In this document: positions 1 through 13,195 of the stretch, one piece after another
How the letters are laid out: each line of letters opens with the position of its first letter
How positions within the stretch are numbered: position 1 is the first letter of the stretch
Assembly (NCBI RefSeq): GCF_009765365.1
Contig: NZ_VTOM01000026.1
Coordinates: 33,453-97,452 of the forward strand
Source: Antarcticirhabdus aurantiaca
GTDB taxonomy: Bacteria > Pseudomonadota > Alphaproteobacteria > Rhizobiales > Rhizobiaceae
Length of the DNA stretch: 64,000 nucleotides
Direction: 5' to 3'
Translations under genes and position numbers: made by a program
Notes under the pieces: generated by a model
The model's input: only the letters and a program-made list of their open reading frames with translations
Database searches by the model: none
What the model was told of the DNA's origin: nothing

Positions 1-1288
1 CCGAGGTTTCCTCCGAGGCCGCCGCCTGCTCCGTCGAGCCCGACGACAGCTGCTCGGCCGTCGTCGCCGACTGGCGCGAGTTCGACGCCATCTGCGTCGC
101 CGATCCCAGAACGCCCGAAACGATGGTGTTCAGCTTCAGCCGCATCTGGCAGATCGTCGTGAGAAGGTCGCCGATCTCGTCGTTGTAGCTGTGGACGATG
201 CGCTCGGAGATGTCGCCGCGGCCGATCTTCTCCGCGTGGTGCATGGCCAGCTTCAGGCCGCGTCGCAGCGAGATCGATATCCAGGCGGCGGCCATCGTGC
301 CGGCCAGGAGCGCCGCGAGAACCACGGCGACGAGCATGGTCCTGGTGGAGGCGTAGTTGGCCTCCATCTCTTCGCGCATGCTCTTCGCGACGGATTGCTC
401 GTATCCGAGAAGCTCGGAGACTTGCTTGCTCATCGTCGAGGTGACCGGGCGAACCTGCTCGATGGCGAGCGTGCCGGCATCGGCGTCGGTATTGGCGGAC
501 CCGAGCGAGAAGATCTGGCGCGCGACGTCCAGGAATTCGCCTCCGGTCGCAGCCGACTGGGCGATGTCGCCGGCGTACGGCGTGCCTTTACCGGCCGCCT
601 CGTAGTCCGCGAGGTGCTCCTTGAAGGAGGCGACGCTCGCTTCGAAGGCGGTCTCGGCCGCTTGGAGACGCGCCGGTTGGTTTTCCGCAACGGCATCCAT
701 CATCAGGTAGCGAACGGTCTGGAGCTCGGTCCGCAGATCCGCGTTGATCGGGCGAGCCGGGCCGTCGAAGCGCGCGGCCAGCATCTGCTCGCGCGTCTGC
801 GTCAGCTCGTTCAAAAGGCGCGAGCCGAGCGGCTCGCCCTTCGCGGCGTTGAGTTCGAGCGCCCGGGTGATGGAATTGCGTTGCGACAGATCCATCGCCT
901 TGGTGGCGTTCTGGATCCACGTCTCCAGATTGGCGAGAACCTCGTTCGTTCGCGCGATCGACGCGGTGTCGGTCTTGGCGATCGCCTCGCGATAAACGAC
1001 GAGGCCGCTCTTCGTCTGGTTGTAGGTGTCCTCGATCGTCTTGCGCAGCTCTGTCTTCTGCTCATCGACGTTGGTCATGATCAGCGCGTTGAGCGAACGC
1101 CCCAGCGCCTCGATTTCCCGCCCGACGTCGCCGAGACGGTTCGACTGGGTGTAGGGGCGCTCGGCGAACGAGATTATCGTCTCGTTGGCCGAGCCGAGGC
1201 TCGATATGCCGAGATAACCCGAGCCGGCCAGCATCAGGAGTGTGCCGGCAAAAGCGCCGGCAAGCTTTGCGTTGATTGTCAGGCGCAC
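1..1288 (-). CDS. methyl-accepting chemotaxis protein, C-terminus beyond window
   Basis: Chemoreceptor that senses a periplasmic signal and controls the CheA kinase. The reading frame starts at a GTG with AAAGGG about 10 bases upstream. It shows an N-terminal membrane segment (about residues 4-26), a long helical sensor region typical of four-helix-bundle receptors (rich in Glu, Gln, Asn and Leu, no PAS or Cache motifs), a second membrane segment (about 317-339), a HAMP region (about 340-395) and the first part of the methyl-accepting signalling domain, with Ala/Ser-rich heptads and a TEQAAASEE-like methylation stretch at the window edge. The ligand cannot be inferred. Family assignment is firm; the cut end hides the CheA/CheW-contact tip. 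Confidence 0.88.
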   Translation of the reverse strand, partial: MRLTINAKLAGAFAGTLLMLAGSGYLGISSLGSANETIISFAERPYTQSNRLGDVGREIEALGRSLNALIMTNVDEQKTELRKTIEDTYNQTKSGLVVYREAIAKTDTASIARTNEVLANLETWIQNATKAMDLSQRNSITRALELNAAKGEPLGSRLLNELTQTREQMLAARFDGPARPINADLRTELQTVRYLMMDAVAENQPARLQAAETAFEASVASFKEHLADYEAAGKGTPYAGDIAQSAATGGEFLDVARQIFSLGSANTDADAGTLAIEQVRPVTSTMSKQVSELLGYEQSVAKSMREEMEANYASTRTMLVAVVLAALLAGTMAAAWISISLRRGLKLAMHHAEKIGRGDISERIVHSYNDEIGDLLTTICQMRLKLNTIVSGVLGSATQMASNSRQSATTAEQLSSGSTEQAAASEETS

Positions 1289-1687
1289 GACGATGAAACC
1301 CTTTATCGCCCGGGAATCGCATGTTTCCTGAGCTGGGATGGAACTCGCGCACCGCTTGTAAGGGACAGAGCTTATCCTTAGCTTATCATGCGGCTAAGTA
1401 TAACCCACTACGCATTCTGAGGTAGAGGTTTCTGTACAATACCCGTTCAGGTTTTATGTCGCCGGCTTGATCGGGCGCATGCGTCATTCCACCCCGACTG
1501 TTCGATCTGTTTGGACATTTTGGATGTATAGGTAGGTCTCGCGTGTCGGCAGATGCCGGCTGATCTTGCAAGTCGAAGGCAGCAGGACGTATTTCGACCC
1601 GGGATGCCGGTCTACGGGGTAAGCAAGCTGATGCGCTTGCTTGCGGCCTCGGGAGCCGGGCGCGGCTCGGCGCGATCCGAGCGCGCT
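1289..1687. other. intergenic region between the chemoreceptor and pccR
   Basis: No convincing gene. It holds the leader of the minus-strand chemoreceptor, with a short CTTAGC/GCTAAG inverted repeat at 1377-1398, and the 3' flank of pccR with a hairpin at 1621-1642. Open frames here lack the codon bias of the neighbours. Confidence 0.5.
1621..1642 (-). terminator. hairpin downstream of pccR
   Basis: Perfect 8-bp stem AAGCAAGC/GCTTGCTT with a 6-base loop, about 45 bases after the pccR stop codon. It lacks a real T-run on the minus strand, so it may be a weak terminator or only a 3'-end stabiliser. Confidence 0.4.
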
Positions 1688-3082
1688 TCAAAGCACGCGA
1701 TAGGGCACGAAGCGGCGCAGGTGCATGTCGACCGCGATCGGTCGTTCGGTCGGCGGAAAGGCGCGCTGATCGCAGTCCCGCCGCGGGCACAGGCGGCACG
1801 TCGCGCCGATCGGCGTTCCCGGCCCCTCGACGTCGATCCCGTCAGCGTAGACGAACGAGGCGGCGTGGTCCGCTTCGCAGCCGAGCGCCACGGCGTAGCG
1901 CCTCGGCGGCCGGGAATAGGATCCGGACGGCTTGACCAGCCCCTTGGCCATGGACACGTAGCGCACCCCGTCCGGCATCTCGGCAAGCTGGACGAGGACC
2001 CGGTCGGGGATGGCGACGGCTTCGTGAACGATCCACAAGGGGCAGGCGCCGCCGAACCGGGCGAACTGCAGGCGCGTGGCGGAATGGCGCTTGGTGATGT
2101 TGCCCGCCATGTCGACCCGGCAGAAGAAGAAGGGCACGCCCAGCGCGTCCGGCCTTTGCAGCATCGACAGGCGATGGCAGGTCTGCTCGAAGCTGGTGGC
2201 GAAGCGCTCGCGCAGGCGGTCGATGTCGTGCCTGACGAGCCGGGCGTGGCGCCGGAAGAGCCCGTAGGGCATCAGCAGCGCCGAGGCGCCGTAGTTCGCG
2301 AGCCCGGCTTCCAGAAGATGGCGCTCCTCGACGCTCGGAAGCCCTGACGCCGAGACGATCTGCGCGATGATGCCGCCGAACGACAATTGGGCGATCTGGT
2401 TGGCGATCATGAAGCGCCGGGTTTCGGGGGGAAGCGCGCGGCCGAGCGTCAGCCGGCGGCTGTCGGCGTCGAAGCGGCGCAGGACCCCGTCGCCAATCGC
2501 CTTGCTGTCGTCGCGCAGGACGACGTCGTGCCGGGCGAGAAGAAACGCCGCGAGGTCGGTTTCGCGCGGCGGCGCCCCCGCGATCTCGGCGGACAGGGCT
2601 TCCGCCGCGACGTCCAGCGCATGGATGTAGTTGCCCGCCTCGTGAAACCAGTCGCGCACCCGCTCCCAGGGCAGGCGTCCGCGCTCGGCCGCGCTGACGG
2701 CGAGCTCCTCGTCGGCCATCGACCGGCGTTCCTGCATCTCGCGCCACGAGGAATGCAGCCGGACGATCCGCTCCGCCAGGACCGGCTGGCGCTCCAGCAC
2801 CTTGAGGATCCGTCCACGGTCGTCGAGGCCGTCGAACAGCGGATCGTCGAGAAGGTCGACCAGCGAGGCGGCCCGGCGGCCCCTCGCCATGCGGCGGTCC
2901 GTCCAGTCCAGCGGAAAGGTTTCAGCCAGGCGCGCCGCGACGGCCGCGGTGAGGGGCCGGACGTCGTTCTCGAGCTGGGACAGGTAGCTGACGGAGATGT
3001 CGAGGCGCCGGGCCATCTCGGCTTGGCGCAGGCCTTGCGAGGCCCGCAGGGCGCGCAGGTCCGCGCCGACGTAATCTCCCAC
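1688..3082 (-). CDS. pccR: PccR-type short-chain acyl-CoA-responsive regulator
   Basis: Transcription factor expected to control propionyl-CoA carboxylase according to short-chain acyl-CoA supply. It has 464 residues with a GTG start preceded by AGGGG. Residues about 8-62 form an XRE-type helix-turn-helix ([20 protein letters not shown]). The long middle resembles the IrrE/ImmA-like sensor region of the COG3800 family, and the C-terminus carries the family's cysteine motif (C429, C432, C437 in CRLCPRRDC). It is transcribed divergently from pccB across a 118-bp gap with candidate operator repeats, the same arrangement as described for PccR in Rhodobacter. Autoregulation is likely, since a repeat lies next to its own ribosome site. 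The family call is strong; the ligand is inferred from context. Confidence 0.85.
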   Translation of the reverse strand: MGDYVGADLRALRASQGLRQAEMARRLDISVSYLSQLENDVRPLTAAVAARLAETFPLDWTDRRMARGRRAASLVDLLDDPLFDGLDDRGRILKVLERQPVLAERIVRLHSSWREMQERRSMADEELAVSAAERGRLPWERVRDWFHEAGNYIHALDVAAEALSAEIAGAPPRETDLAAFLLARHDVVLRDDSKAIGDGVLRRFDADSRRLTLGRALPPETRRFMIANQIAQLSFGGIIAQIVSASGLPSVEERHLLEAGLANYGASALLMPYGLFRRHARLVRHDIDRLRERFATSFEQTCHRLSMLQRPDALGVPFFFCRVDMAGNITKRHSATRLQFARFGGACPLWIVHEAVAIPDRVLVQLAEMPDGVRYVSMAKGLVKPSGSYSRPPRRYAVALGCEADHAASFVYADGIDVEGPGTPIGATCRLCPRRDCDQRAFPPTERPIAVDMHLRRFVPYRVL

Positions 3083-3095
3083 GGTTCACCGCCCC

Positions 3096-3138
3096 TTGCA
3101 AAATGTTCGCTTCGCAACTTCGCAACACCACATTTGCA
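3096..3138. promoter_or_regulatory. candidate PccR operator between pccR and pccB
   Basis: The divergent promoter region contains TTGCAAAA (3096-3103), two adjacent copies of TTCGCAAC (3111-3118 and 3119-3126) and TTTGCA (3133-3138). These resemble degenerate copies of the TTTGCAAA elements reported, from memory, for PccR targets. Their place 60-105 bases upstream of pccB and 14-57 bases upstream of pccR fits control of both genes. Confidence 0.5.
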
Positions 3139-3200
3139 CGGGCGCCGTCCGGCTGGAAGAAGACGAGGACGATGCCAAGCGTTCACCGAAAAGGGTGCGG

Positions 3201-4707
<1,507 letters not shown>

Positions 4708-4727
<20 letters not shown>

Positions 4728-5166
4728 ACCTTTCGGGGACCGCGCGGGCCTGCTCGGCCGGCTGAACCACGTCGGCGTCGCGGTGCCGAGCGTCGACGCG
4801 GCGCTCGGGCGCTACCGCGCGCTGTTCGGAACGGACGCGGTGGGCGCGCCCTTCGACCTGGAGCCCCAGGGCGTTCGCGTCTGCTTCGTCTCGGCCGGCA
4901 ACACCGAGATCGAGCTGATCGCCCCGCTCGGCGCGGACTCGCCGCTGCGCGGCTTCCTGGAGCGCAACCCGGCCGGCGGGCAGCATCACGTCGCCTACGA
5001 GGTGCCCGACGTCGAGGCGGCGCGGGACGCCTTCGCCGGCCTCGGCGTCCGGGCGCTCGGCGAGCCGCGGCCGGGAGCGCATGGCAGCCTCGTCCTGTTC
5101 CTGCACCCGAAGGACATGGGCGGCGTCCTGGTGGAGCTGATGGAGCCGCCGGCGGCCGGCCATTGA
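4708..5166 (+). CDS. mce: methylmalonyl-CoA epimerase
   Basis: Interconverts (S)- and (R)-methylmalonyl-CoA, linking the carboxylase product to the mutase. It is a 152-residue vicinal-oxygen-chelate protein with two glyoxalase-like modules. Expected metal ligands are seen at H21 (LNHVGVAV), in the [10 protein letters not shown] segment and at E143 (VLVELMEP). The start overlaps the end of pccB by 20 bases and the stop abuts the mutase ribosome site, so it is translationally embedded in the operon. Family and role are clear. Confidence 0.93.
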
Positions 5167-5180
5167 AGGAGGATCGAGCC

Positions 5181-7313
5181 ATGGGCGACAAACCGACGCG
5201 CGCCGACTGGGAGGCCCTGGCCGCAAAGGAGACCAGGGGACGCGACCTGACCTGGGAAACGCCCGAGGGCATCGCGGTGAAGCCCCTCTACACGGCGGAG
5301 GACTTGAACGGCTGGGATCCCGGCCTGCCGGGCTTTGCGCCCTTCACCCGCGGCGTGAAGGCCTCGATGTATGCGGGCCGGCCCTGGACGATCCGGCAAT
5401 ATGCCGGCTTCTCGACGGCCGAGGAGTCGAACGCTTTCTATCGGCGCAACCTCGCGGGCGGCCAGAAGGGACTGTCGGTCGCCTTCGACCTCGCCACCCA
5501 TCGCGGCTATGATTCCGACCATCCCCGCGTGTCCGGCGACGTCGGCAAGGCGGGGGTCGCCATCGACACCGTCGAGGACATGAAGATCCTCTTCGACGGC
5601 ATCCCGCTCGGGGAAATGAGCGTGTCGATGACCATGAACGGGGCGGTGATCCCGGTTCTCGCCTTCTTCGTCGTGGCGGCGGAGGAGCAGTGCGTGCCGA
5701 TGGAGCGGCTGGAGGGCACGATCCAGAACGACATCCTCAAGGAGTTCATGGTCCGCAACACCTACATCTACCCGCCCGGGCCCTCGATGCGGATCGTCGC
5801 GGACATCATCGCCTTCACGAGCGCGAGGATGCCGAAGTTCAACTCCATTTCGATTTCCGGCTACCATATGCAGGAGGCCGGGGCGACGCAGGTGCAGGAG
5901 CTCGCCTTCACCATCGCAGACGGCATGGAATACGTGCGGGCGGCGAAGACCAGGGGTCTCGACGTCGACGCCTTCGCCGGGCGCCTGTCCTTCTTCTTCG
6001 CGATCGGCATGAACGTCTTCATGGAGGTCGCGAAGCTCCGGGCCGCGCGCTTCCTGTGGCACCGGGCGATGACGCAGCTCGGCGCGCGGGAGGAGCGCTC
6101 CAAGGTGCTGCGCACCCACTGCCAGACGAGCGGCGTTTCGCTGCAGGAGCAGGACCCGCACACCAACGTCATCCGCACCACGATCGAGGCCATGGCGGCC
6201 GTGCTCGGCGGCACGCAGTCGCTGCACACGAATGCCCTGGATGAGGCGATCGCGCTGCCGACCGACTTTTCCGCCCGGATCGCGCGCAACACCCAGCTCG
6301 TGATCGCCGAGGAGAGCGGCATTCCGCACGTCGTCGATCCGCTCGGCGGCTCCTACTACGTCGAGAGCCTGACGCGCGAGATCGCGGACGCGGCCTGGGC
6401 GATCGTCGAGCGCGTGGAGACCGAAGGCGGCATGGCCAAGGCGGTCGCGGCCGGCTGGCCGAAGGCGATGATCGAGGAGGCCGCCGCGGCCAAGGCCGCC
6501 CGGATCGACCGGGGCGAGGACGTCGTCGTCGGCGTCAACAAGTATCGCCTGCCGGAGGGCGAAGCGGACGCGCTGGAGATCCTCGCCGTCGACAATCATC
6601 TGGTCCGCGAAGGGCAGGTGCGGCGGCTGGAGGCGAACCGGCGCGGGCGCGACGAGGCGGCCTGCAGGCGGGCGCTGGAGGCCCTGCGCCAGGGGGCGCG
6701 GGGCGAGGGCAACCTCCTGGAGCTTGCGATCGAAGCCGCGCGGGCGCGGGCGACGCTCGGCGAGATCTCGGCGGCGATGGAGGACGTCTTCGGGCGCTTC
6801 GAGACGAAGCCGACGCCGGTTTCCGGGGTCTACGGCGCGGCGCAAGGGGCGGACCCGAAATGGCAGGCCTTGCGCGAGGGCGTCGAGGCGGTGTCGCGGC
6901 GGCTCGGGCGCGCGCCGCGCCTGTTCGTCGCCAAGATGGGCCAGGACGGGCACGACCGCGGCGCCAACCTCGTCGCCTCCGTCTTCGGCGATCTCGGCTT
7001 CGAGGTCGTGCCGGGCACGCTGTTCCAGACGCCGGAGGAGGCCGCGCGCATTGCCATCGAGAGCGACGTCGACGTCGTCGGCGCCTCCTCGCTGGCGGCG
7101 GGCCACCGGACGCTGATCCCCGAGATGATCGGGCACCTGCGGGACGCCGGGCGGGCCGACATCCGGGTGGTCGCGGGCGGCGTCATCCCGGCGCAGGACT
7201 ATGCCGAGCTGCGCGCGGCGGGGGTCGCGGAGATCTTCGGCCCCGGCACCAACCTCGTGGACGCCGCGGGGCGGGTGCTCCGCCTCCTCGGCCACAACAT
7301 GCCGCCGGCTTGA
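5181..7313 (+). CDS. mcm: methylmalonyl-CoA mutase, adenosylcobalamin-dependent
   Basis: Rearranges (R)-methylmalonyl-CoA to succinyl-CoA, which enters the TCA cycle. It is a single 710-residue chain carrying both the N-terminal TIM-barrel substrate domain ([33 protein letters not shown]) and the C-terminal cobalamin-binding domain with the base-off DxHxxG motif (D589, H591, G594). The ATG at 5181 has a near-perfect AAGGAGG site 8 bases upstream; an in-frame TTG at 5163 lies within the mce end and is less likely. Other names are scpA and bhbA. The MeaB chaperone gene is not in this window. Confidence 0.95.
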   Translation: MGDKPTRADWEALAAKETRGRDLTWETPEGIAVKPLYTAEDLNGWDPGLPGFAPFTRGVKASMYAGRPWTIRQYAGFSTAEESNAFYRRNLAGGQKGLSVAFDLATHRGYDSDHPRVSGDVGKAGVAIDTVEDMKILFDGIPLGEMSVSMTMNGAVIPVLAFFVVAAEEQCVPMERLEGTIQNDILKEFMVRNTYIYPPGPSMRIVADIIAFTSARMPKFNSISISGYHMQEAGATQVQELAFTIADGMEYVRAAKTRGLDVDAFAGRLSFFFAIGMNVFMEVAKLRAARFLWHRAMTQLGAREERSKVLRTHCQTSGVSLQEQDPHTNVIRTTIEAMAAVLGGTQSLHTNALDEAIALPTDFSARIARNTQLVIAEESGIPHVVDPLGGSYYVESLTREIADAAWAIVERVETEGGMAKAVAAGWPKAMIEEAAAAKAARIDRGEDVVVGVNKYRLPEGEADALEILAVDNHLVREGQVRRLEANRRGRDEAACRRALEALRQGARGEGNLLELAIEAARARATLGEISAAMEDVFGRFETKPTPVSGVYGAAQGADPKWQALREGVEAVSRRLGRAPRLFVAKMGQDGHDRGANLVASVFGDLGFEVVPGTLFQTPEEAARIAIESDVDVVGASSLAAGHRTLIPEMIGHLRDAGRADIRVVAGGVIPAQDYAELRAAGVAEIFGPGTNLVDAAGRVLRLLGHNMPPA

Positions 7314-7339
7314 GTTCAACGCGAAGGATCGAGTTCACC

Positions 7340-9352
<2,013 letters not shown>

Positions 9353-9706
9353 CGGGCCGCCTCGTCCGCTCCGATCCCTGACCCCGACCGGACCAAACCA
9401 AGCGCGCAAGCGCGAGCGCCCGGCCATGTCCCTGGCGCGGAAGGCTCGGGCGTCGGCGCGATCGATTTCCGCTCGACCTTTGCGTTATTTCGGTATCCTG
9501 TTGCGTGTGCCCCACCGAGGAGCCGAAGGTCCTTGTCGGGATGGTGGTCGGCAAGGGCGGGGTCCGGCCAGTCTCGAGCGGCCAAGACGGACCGAGGGAT
9601 CCACCGCATTCCGGATCCCGCTACCCGAGTCCACAATTCTCCGTTGACAACAACCAAAGAAAACGGTTTCCTTGGTTGAGGAAAACGTTTTTCTGCGACG
9701 CACACA
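9353..9706. other. intergenic region upstream of the LacI-type regulator
   Basis: There is no convincing gene in this 354-base gap. The first 250 bases are featureless GC-rich sequence. The last 65 bases are AT-rich and hold the regulator's promoter and two LacI-like operators. Confidence 0.5.
9644..9691 (+). promoter_or_regulatory. promoter with two LacI-family operators
   Basis: TTGACA (9644-9649) fits a -35 box. Downstream are GAAAACGGTTTCC (9659-9671) and the palindrome AAAACGTTTT (9682-9691), both close to the AAACGNTTT half-site pattern of LacI-family regulators. They overlap the likely promoter of the adjacent lacI-type gene, so autoregulation is inferred. Confidence 0.55.
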
Positions 9707-10789
9707 ATGGCGCTTGACGATTCGGAACCTGCGGGCGATCCGCCTTCGGACAAGGACGATGCACCTGGTCGGGCCGGGCGCGTCACCATCCGGCAGGTCG
9801 CGAGCATGGCCGGCGTCAGCGTCGCGACGGCCTCCAAGGCGCTGAACGAGCGCGGCAGCATGATGCCGCAAACGCGCGAGCGGGTTCAGGCCGCCGCCCG
9901 CGCCTTGAACTTCCGGCCGAACGCCATGGCCCGCGCGCTCGTCTCGCAGCGCTCCTTCACCCTCGGCCTTCTGACCAACGACACCTACGGTCGCTTCACC
10001 CTGCCGGTCGCGGCCGGCCTTTCGGAGGCCATGGTCGATCGCGGCGTGTCGGTCTTTCTCTGCGCCATCGAGGACGATCCCGAGCGGGCGCGGGTCAACC
10101 TCGACGCCATGCAGGAGAAGTGCGTCGACGGGCTCGTTCTCGCCGGCAAGCGCGTCGATCGCGCCTTGCCGCTGGACCTTTCGGGACTGAGCCTGCCCGT
10201 CGTCCACGTCTACTCGGCCCGGCCGCCGGGCGGCATCGGCTTCGAGCCGGACGACGAGGCGGGCGCCGCGCTCGCGGTCGCGCACCTTGCCGGGCTCGGG
10301 CGTCGGCGCATCGCCCACGTCACCGGTCCGGTCGGCTTCGCCGCCGTCCCCATGCGCGAGGCCGGCTGGCGCCGGGCGCTGGCCGAGGCGGGCCTTTCGC
10401 CCTTCGGCGAGCCGTTGTCGGGCGAGTGGTCGGAGGATTTCGGCTTTCGCGCCGCCGGCCTCCTGTTCGGGCCGGAGACCGGACCGGAGCGCCCGGACGC
10501 CGTATTCTGCGGAAACGACCAGATCGCCCGCGGCCTCATGGACGCCCTGGCGCTGATGGGCGTCGGCGTGCCGGACGACGTGGCCGTCGTCGGCTTCGAC
10601 AACTGGGAGATCTTCGCGCAGGCGACCCGTCCGGCCCTGACCAGCGTCGACATGGCGCTCAAGGAAGTCGGCCGGCAGGCGGGCCTGACGATTCTCGACA
10701 TGATCGACGGGAAGCGGGTCGAGCCGGGCACGCGGCGACTGCCGTGCCGCCTCGTGGTGCGCCGCTCCTGCGGCGGCGCGGGCGGCTGA
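9707..10789 (+). CDS. LacI-family transcriptional regulator
   Basis: Sugar-responsive repressor, probably of the ABC transporter and GH127 operon that follows. It has 360 residues. After a charged 26-residue leader comes the LacI helix-turn-helix and hinge (VTIRQVASMAGVSVATASKALN ... LNFRPNAMARAL), then a periplasmic-binding-protein-like effector domain (LGLLTNDTYGRF to the C-terminus) with the DAVFCGNDQIARGLMDAL and VPDDVAVVGFDN segments of the family. Operator-like palindromes lie just upstream of its start and the transport genes begin 109 bases downstream. The effector is unknown; a pentose or pentose oligosaccharide is suggested by context. Confidence 0.87.
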   Translation: MALDDSEPAGDPPSDKDDAPGRAGRVTIRQVASMAGVSVATASKALNERGSMMPQTRERVQAAARALNFRPNAMARALVSQRSFTLGLLTNDTYGRFTLPVAAGLSEAMVDRGVSVFLCAIEDDPERARVNLDAMQEKCVDGLVLAGKRVDRALPLDLSGLSLPVVHVYSARPPGGIGFEPDDEAGAALAVAHLAGLGRRRIAHVTGPVGFAAVPMREAGWRRALAEAGLSPFGEPLSGEWSEDFGFRAAGLLFGPETGPERPDAVFCGNDQIARGLMDALALMGVGVPDDVAVVGFDNWEIFAQATRPALTSVDMALKEVGRQAGLTILDMIDGKRVEPGTRRLPCRLVVRRSCGGAGG

Positions 10790-10898
10790 GGCCGAGCCGT
10801 CGCCGAGGCGCCGTCCGGGAGGAACGGGGCGGGCCTCGCAGCAGACATGAATCGCGCACCGCCGAGGGGCGGGCGCATCCAGGGAGGAGTGCAGACCA

Positions 10899-12152
10899 AT
10901 GATCATCCGCCACTTCGCGCGGCTCGGCGCCCTCGCCGCCGCAGTCTCCGCCTTCGCGCCGGGCGCGCAGGCCGACACCTTCACCCTTTGGGCGCGCGCC
11001 GACAGCTCGACCTTCATGCCCAAGCTCGTCGACGCCTTCAACGCGAGCCAGAGCGGGCACAAGGCCGAGCTGCAGATCGTCCCGACCAACGAGCTCGTCC
11101 AGAAGTACGCCGTCGCCGCGGCCGGCGGCACGGCTCCGGACGCGCTCTCGCTCGACCTCATCTACACGCCCTCCTTCGCCGCGTCCGGGCAGCTTCAGGA
11201 CATCACGGATCTGGCGAAGTCGCTGCCCTACTTCGACCAGCTCTCCAAGGCGCACCTGTCGGTCGGCACCTATGGGGACCGCATCTACGGCCTGCCCTTC
11301 TCGGCCGATTCCTCCGTCCTCGTCTGGAACAAGACGCTCTTCCGCGAGGCCGGGCTCGATCCGGACAAGGGGCCGACGACCTGGGCCGAGATCCGCGCGG
11401 ACGCCGAGAAGGTCGACGCGCTCGGCAACGGCGTCGACGGCTTCTACTTCTCGGGCAATTGCGGCGGCTGCAACATCTTCACCTTCACGCCGCTGATCTG
11501 GGCGTCGGGCGGCGACATCTTCAACGCCGACGGCACAGAGGCGACCATCGACACGCCGCAGATGCGCGACGCCCTTGCCTTCTACCAGGGCATGGTGAAG
11601 GACGGCCTCGTGCCCGCGGGCTCGCAGACCGACACGGGCTCGAACTTCTTCGCCGCCTTCGCCACCGGCAAGATCGGCATCTCGCCCTCCGGCGCGTTTG
11701 CCATCGGCGCCCTCAACGAGCAGTTCCCCGACCTCGAATACGGCGTGACCTTCCTGCCCGGCAAGGACGGCGGCTCCTCCTCCTTCGCGGGCGGCGACAA
11801 CTTCGTCGTGTCCAACGGCACGGACAAGATGGAGGCGATCAAGGCCTTCCTCGACTACGCCTATTCGCCGGAAGGCCAGACGCTGCTCGCCCGGAACGGC
11901 TCGCTGCCGGTGCGCGCCGACGTCGCCAAGGAGGCGCTCGCCGGGCTCGACGAGCGCTACCTCATCGCGGCGGAAGCCATGGCGAACGGCAAGACGCCCT
12001 ATTCCGTGGTGTTCAACGACCTCATCAACTCCGCGAACGGCCCCTGGATCAGCATGCTGAACAAGGCCTTCTTCGGCGACGAAGCCTCGATCGGCCCCGC
12101 GGTCGAGGAGGGCCAGGCGGCCATGCAGTCGATCATCGACACCGCCGGCTGA
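10899..12152 (+). CDS. ABC sugar transporter, periplasmic binding protein (CUT1 type)
   Basis: Captures a sugar or oligosaccharide in the periplasm for the two permeases that follow. It has 417 residues with an N-terminal signal peptide (about 1-25, cleavage near GAQA-DTF) and the family-1 extracellular solute-binding fold: FMPKLVDAFNASQSGHKAEL, EAGLDPDKGPTTWAEI and AFLDYAYSPEGQTLLARNGSLPVR. A GGGAGGAG ribosome site precedes the ATG. The GH127 enzyme in the same operon suggests arabinose-containing oligosaccharides, but that is inference. Confidence 0.88.
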   Translation: MIIRHFARLGALAAAVSAFAPGAQADTFTLWARADSSTFMPKLVDAFNASQSGHKAELQIVPTNELVQKYAVAAAGGTAPDALSLDLIYTPSFAASGQLQDITDLAKSLPYFDQLSKAHLSVGTYGDRIYGLPFSADSSVLVWNKTLFREAGLDPDKGPTTWAEIRADAEKVDALGNGVDGFYFSGNCGGCNIFTFTPLIWASGGDIFNADGTEATIDTPQMRDALAFYQGMVKDGLVPAGSQTDTGSNFFAAFATGKIGISPSGAFAIGALNEQFPDLEYGVTFLPGKDGGSSSFAGGDNFVVSNGTDKMEAIKAFLDYAYSPEGQTLLARNGSLPVRADVAKEALAGLDERYLIAAEAMANGKTPYSVVFNDLINSANGPWISMLNKAFFGDEASIGPAVEEGQAAMQSIIDTAG

Positions 12153-12161
12153 CACGTCGCC

Positions 12162-12202
12162 GCGGCGGCGGGCGGACAGCCTCCCGGTCCGCCCGCCGCC
12201 GC
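12162..12202 (+). terminator. intercistronic hairpin after the binding-protein gene
   Basis: Perfect 16-bp stem GCGGCGGCGGGCGGAC/GTCCGCCCGCCGCCGC with a 9-base loop, starting 10 bases after the binding-protein stop. There is no T-run, so it more likely protects the upstream message from 3' decay and lowers read-through than ends all transcription. Confidence 0.6.
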
Positions 12203-12259
12203 ACTCCATCATCCCACAGCTTCGCCCCGACGCCCCGTCGGCGGAGAAAGGCTCGCCTC

Positions 12260-13195
12260 ATGTCGGCCATCACCGGACAGGCCCTTGCCGCGCGCCCGGC
12301 GGTTTCCTCCCGACGTTCCAGGCGCCGGCGGCGCGACCTTGCCGGCCTCCTCTACGTGGCGCCGGCGCTCGCGCTCGTTCTCGTGTTCTTCGTCCTGCCG
12401 CTCGGCACGACGGTGTGGATGTCGCTGCACAACTGGCCGCTCCTCGGGCTGCCCCGCTGGATCGGCCTCGCCAACTACAAGGCCCTGTGGAACGACAAGG
12501 CCTTCTGGCGGGCCCTCGGCTTCACCAGCTACTACACGCTCTTCGCCACGATCGGGCTTCTGGGCACGGGCCTCGCCCTCGCCCTCTTCGCGCAAGGCAC
12601 GGGCCGCGCCGTCGCGCTCTACCGCACCGCCTTCTTCCTGCCGGTGGTGATCGGCTTCGCCTCGGCGAGCCTCCTCTGGGCCTGGCTCGCCAACGTCGAT
12701 TCCGGCCTCTTTCCCGCGCTCTTCGAGGCGCTCGGGCTGACGAGCGGCCGCGTCAACATCCTTGCCACCTTCGATCCGGCCTTCTGGTCGGTGACGGTCA
12801 TGGTCGTCTGGAAGATGGCCGGCTTCTACATGGTGATCCTGATGAGCGGCCTTCAGTCCATTCCCGCCGACTACACCGAGGCCGCCCGCATCGACGGGGC
12901 GAGCGCGCTCCAGCGCTTCCGCCACATCACCCTGCCCTTGATCCGCCGGCCCTTCGCGCTGGCGCTGGTCCTGTGCGTCTCGGGCTCGATGCTGGCCTTC
13001 GACCAGTTCTACATCATCCTGGCCGGCGGCCCGCAGAACCAGACCGTGACGGCCGTCTACTGGATCTTCAACACCTCCTTCGTGTCGTTCCGCCTCGGCT
13101 ACGGCGCGGCGCTGTCGATGGTGCTCCTCGTCATCCTGGTCGCGCTCAGCGTCGTCCAGATGTGGCTCCTCCGGGACAAGGAGGAGGCGCGGTGA
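12260..13195 (+). CDS. ABC sugar transporter permease (MalF type)
   Basis: First inner-membrane permease of the CUT1 importer. It has 311 residues with an Arg-rich N-terminus followed by six predicted membrane segments (first at LAGLLYVAPALALVLVFFVL). The EAA loop that docks the ATPase is EAARIDGASALQRFRHITLPLI. The ATG follows GAAAGG. Its stop overlaps the start of the second permease by 4 bases (GTGA). Confidence 0.9.
   Translation: MSAITGQALAARPAVSSRRSRRRRRDLAGLLYVAPALALVLVFFVLPLGTTVWMSLHNWPLLGLPRWIGLANYKALWNDKAFWRALGFTSYYTLFATIGLLGTGLALALFAQGTGRAVALYRTAFFLPVVIGFASASLLWAWLANVDSGLFPALFEALGLTSGRVNILATFDPAFWSVTVMVVWKMAGFYMVILMSGLQSIPADYTEAARIDGASALQRFRHITLPLIRRPFALALVLCVSGSMLAFDQFYIILAGGPQNQTVTAVYWIFNTSFVSFRLGYGAALSMVLLVILVALSVVQMWLLRDKEEAR

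Noticed and set aside
191..1381. Long plus-strand open frame opposite the chemoreceptor
   Set aside because: It is the antisense of a clear chemoreceptor frame; its composition (Arg, Gly, Leu-rich, no motif) is that of GC-rich shadow frames.
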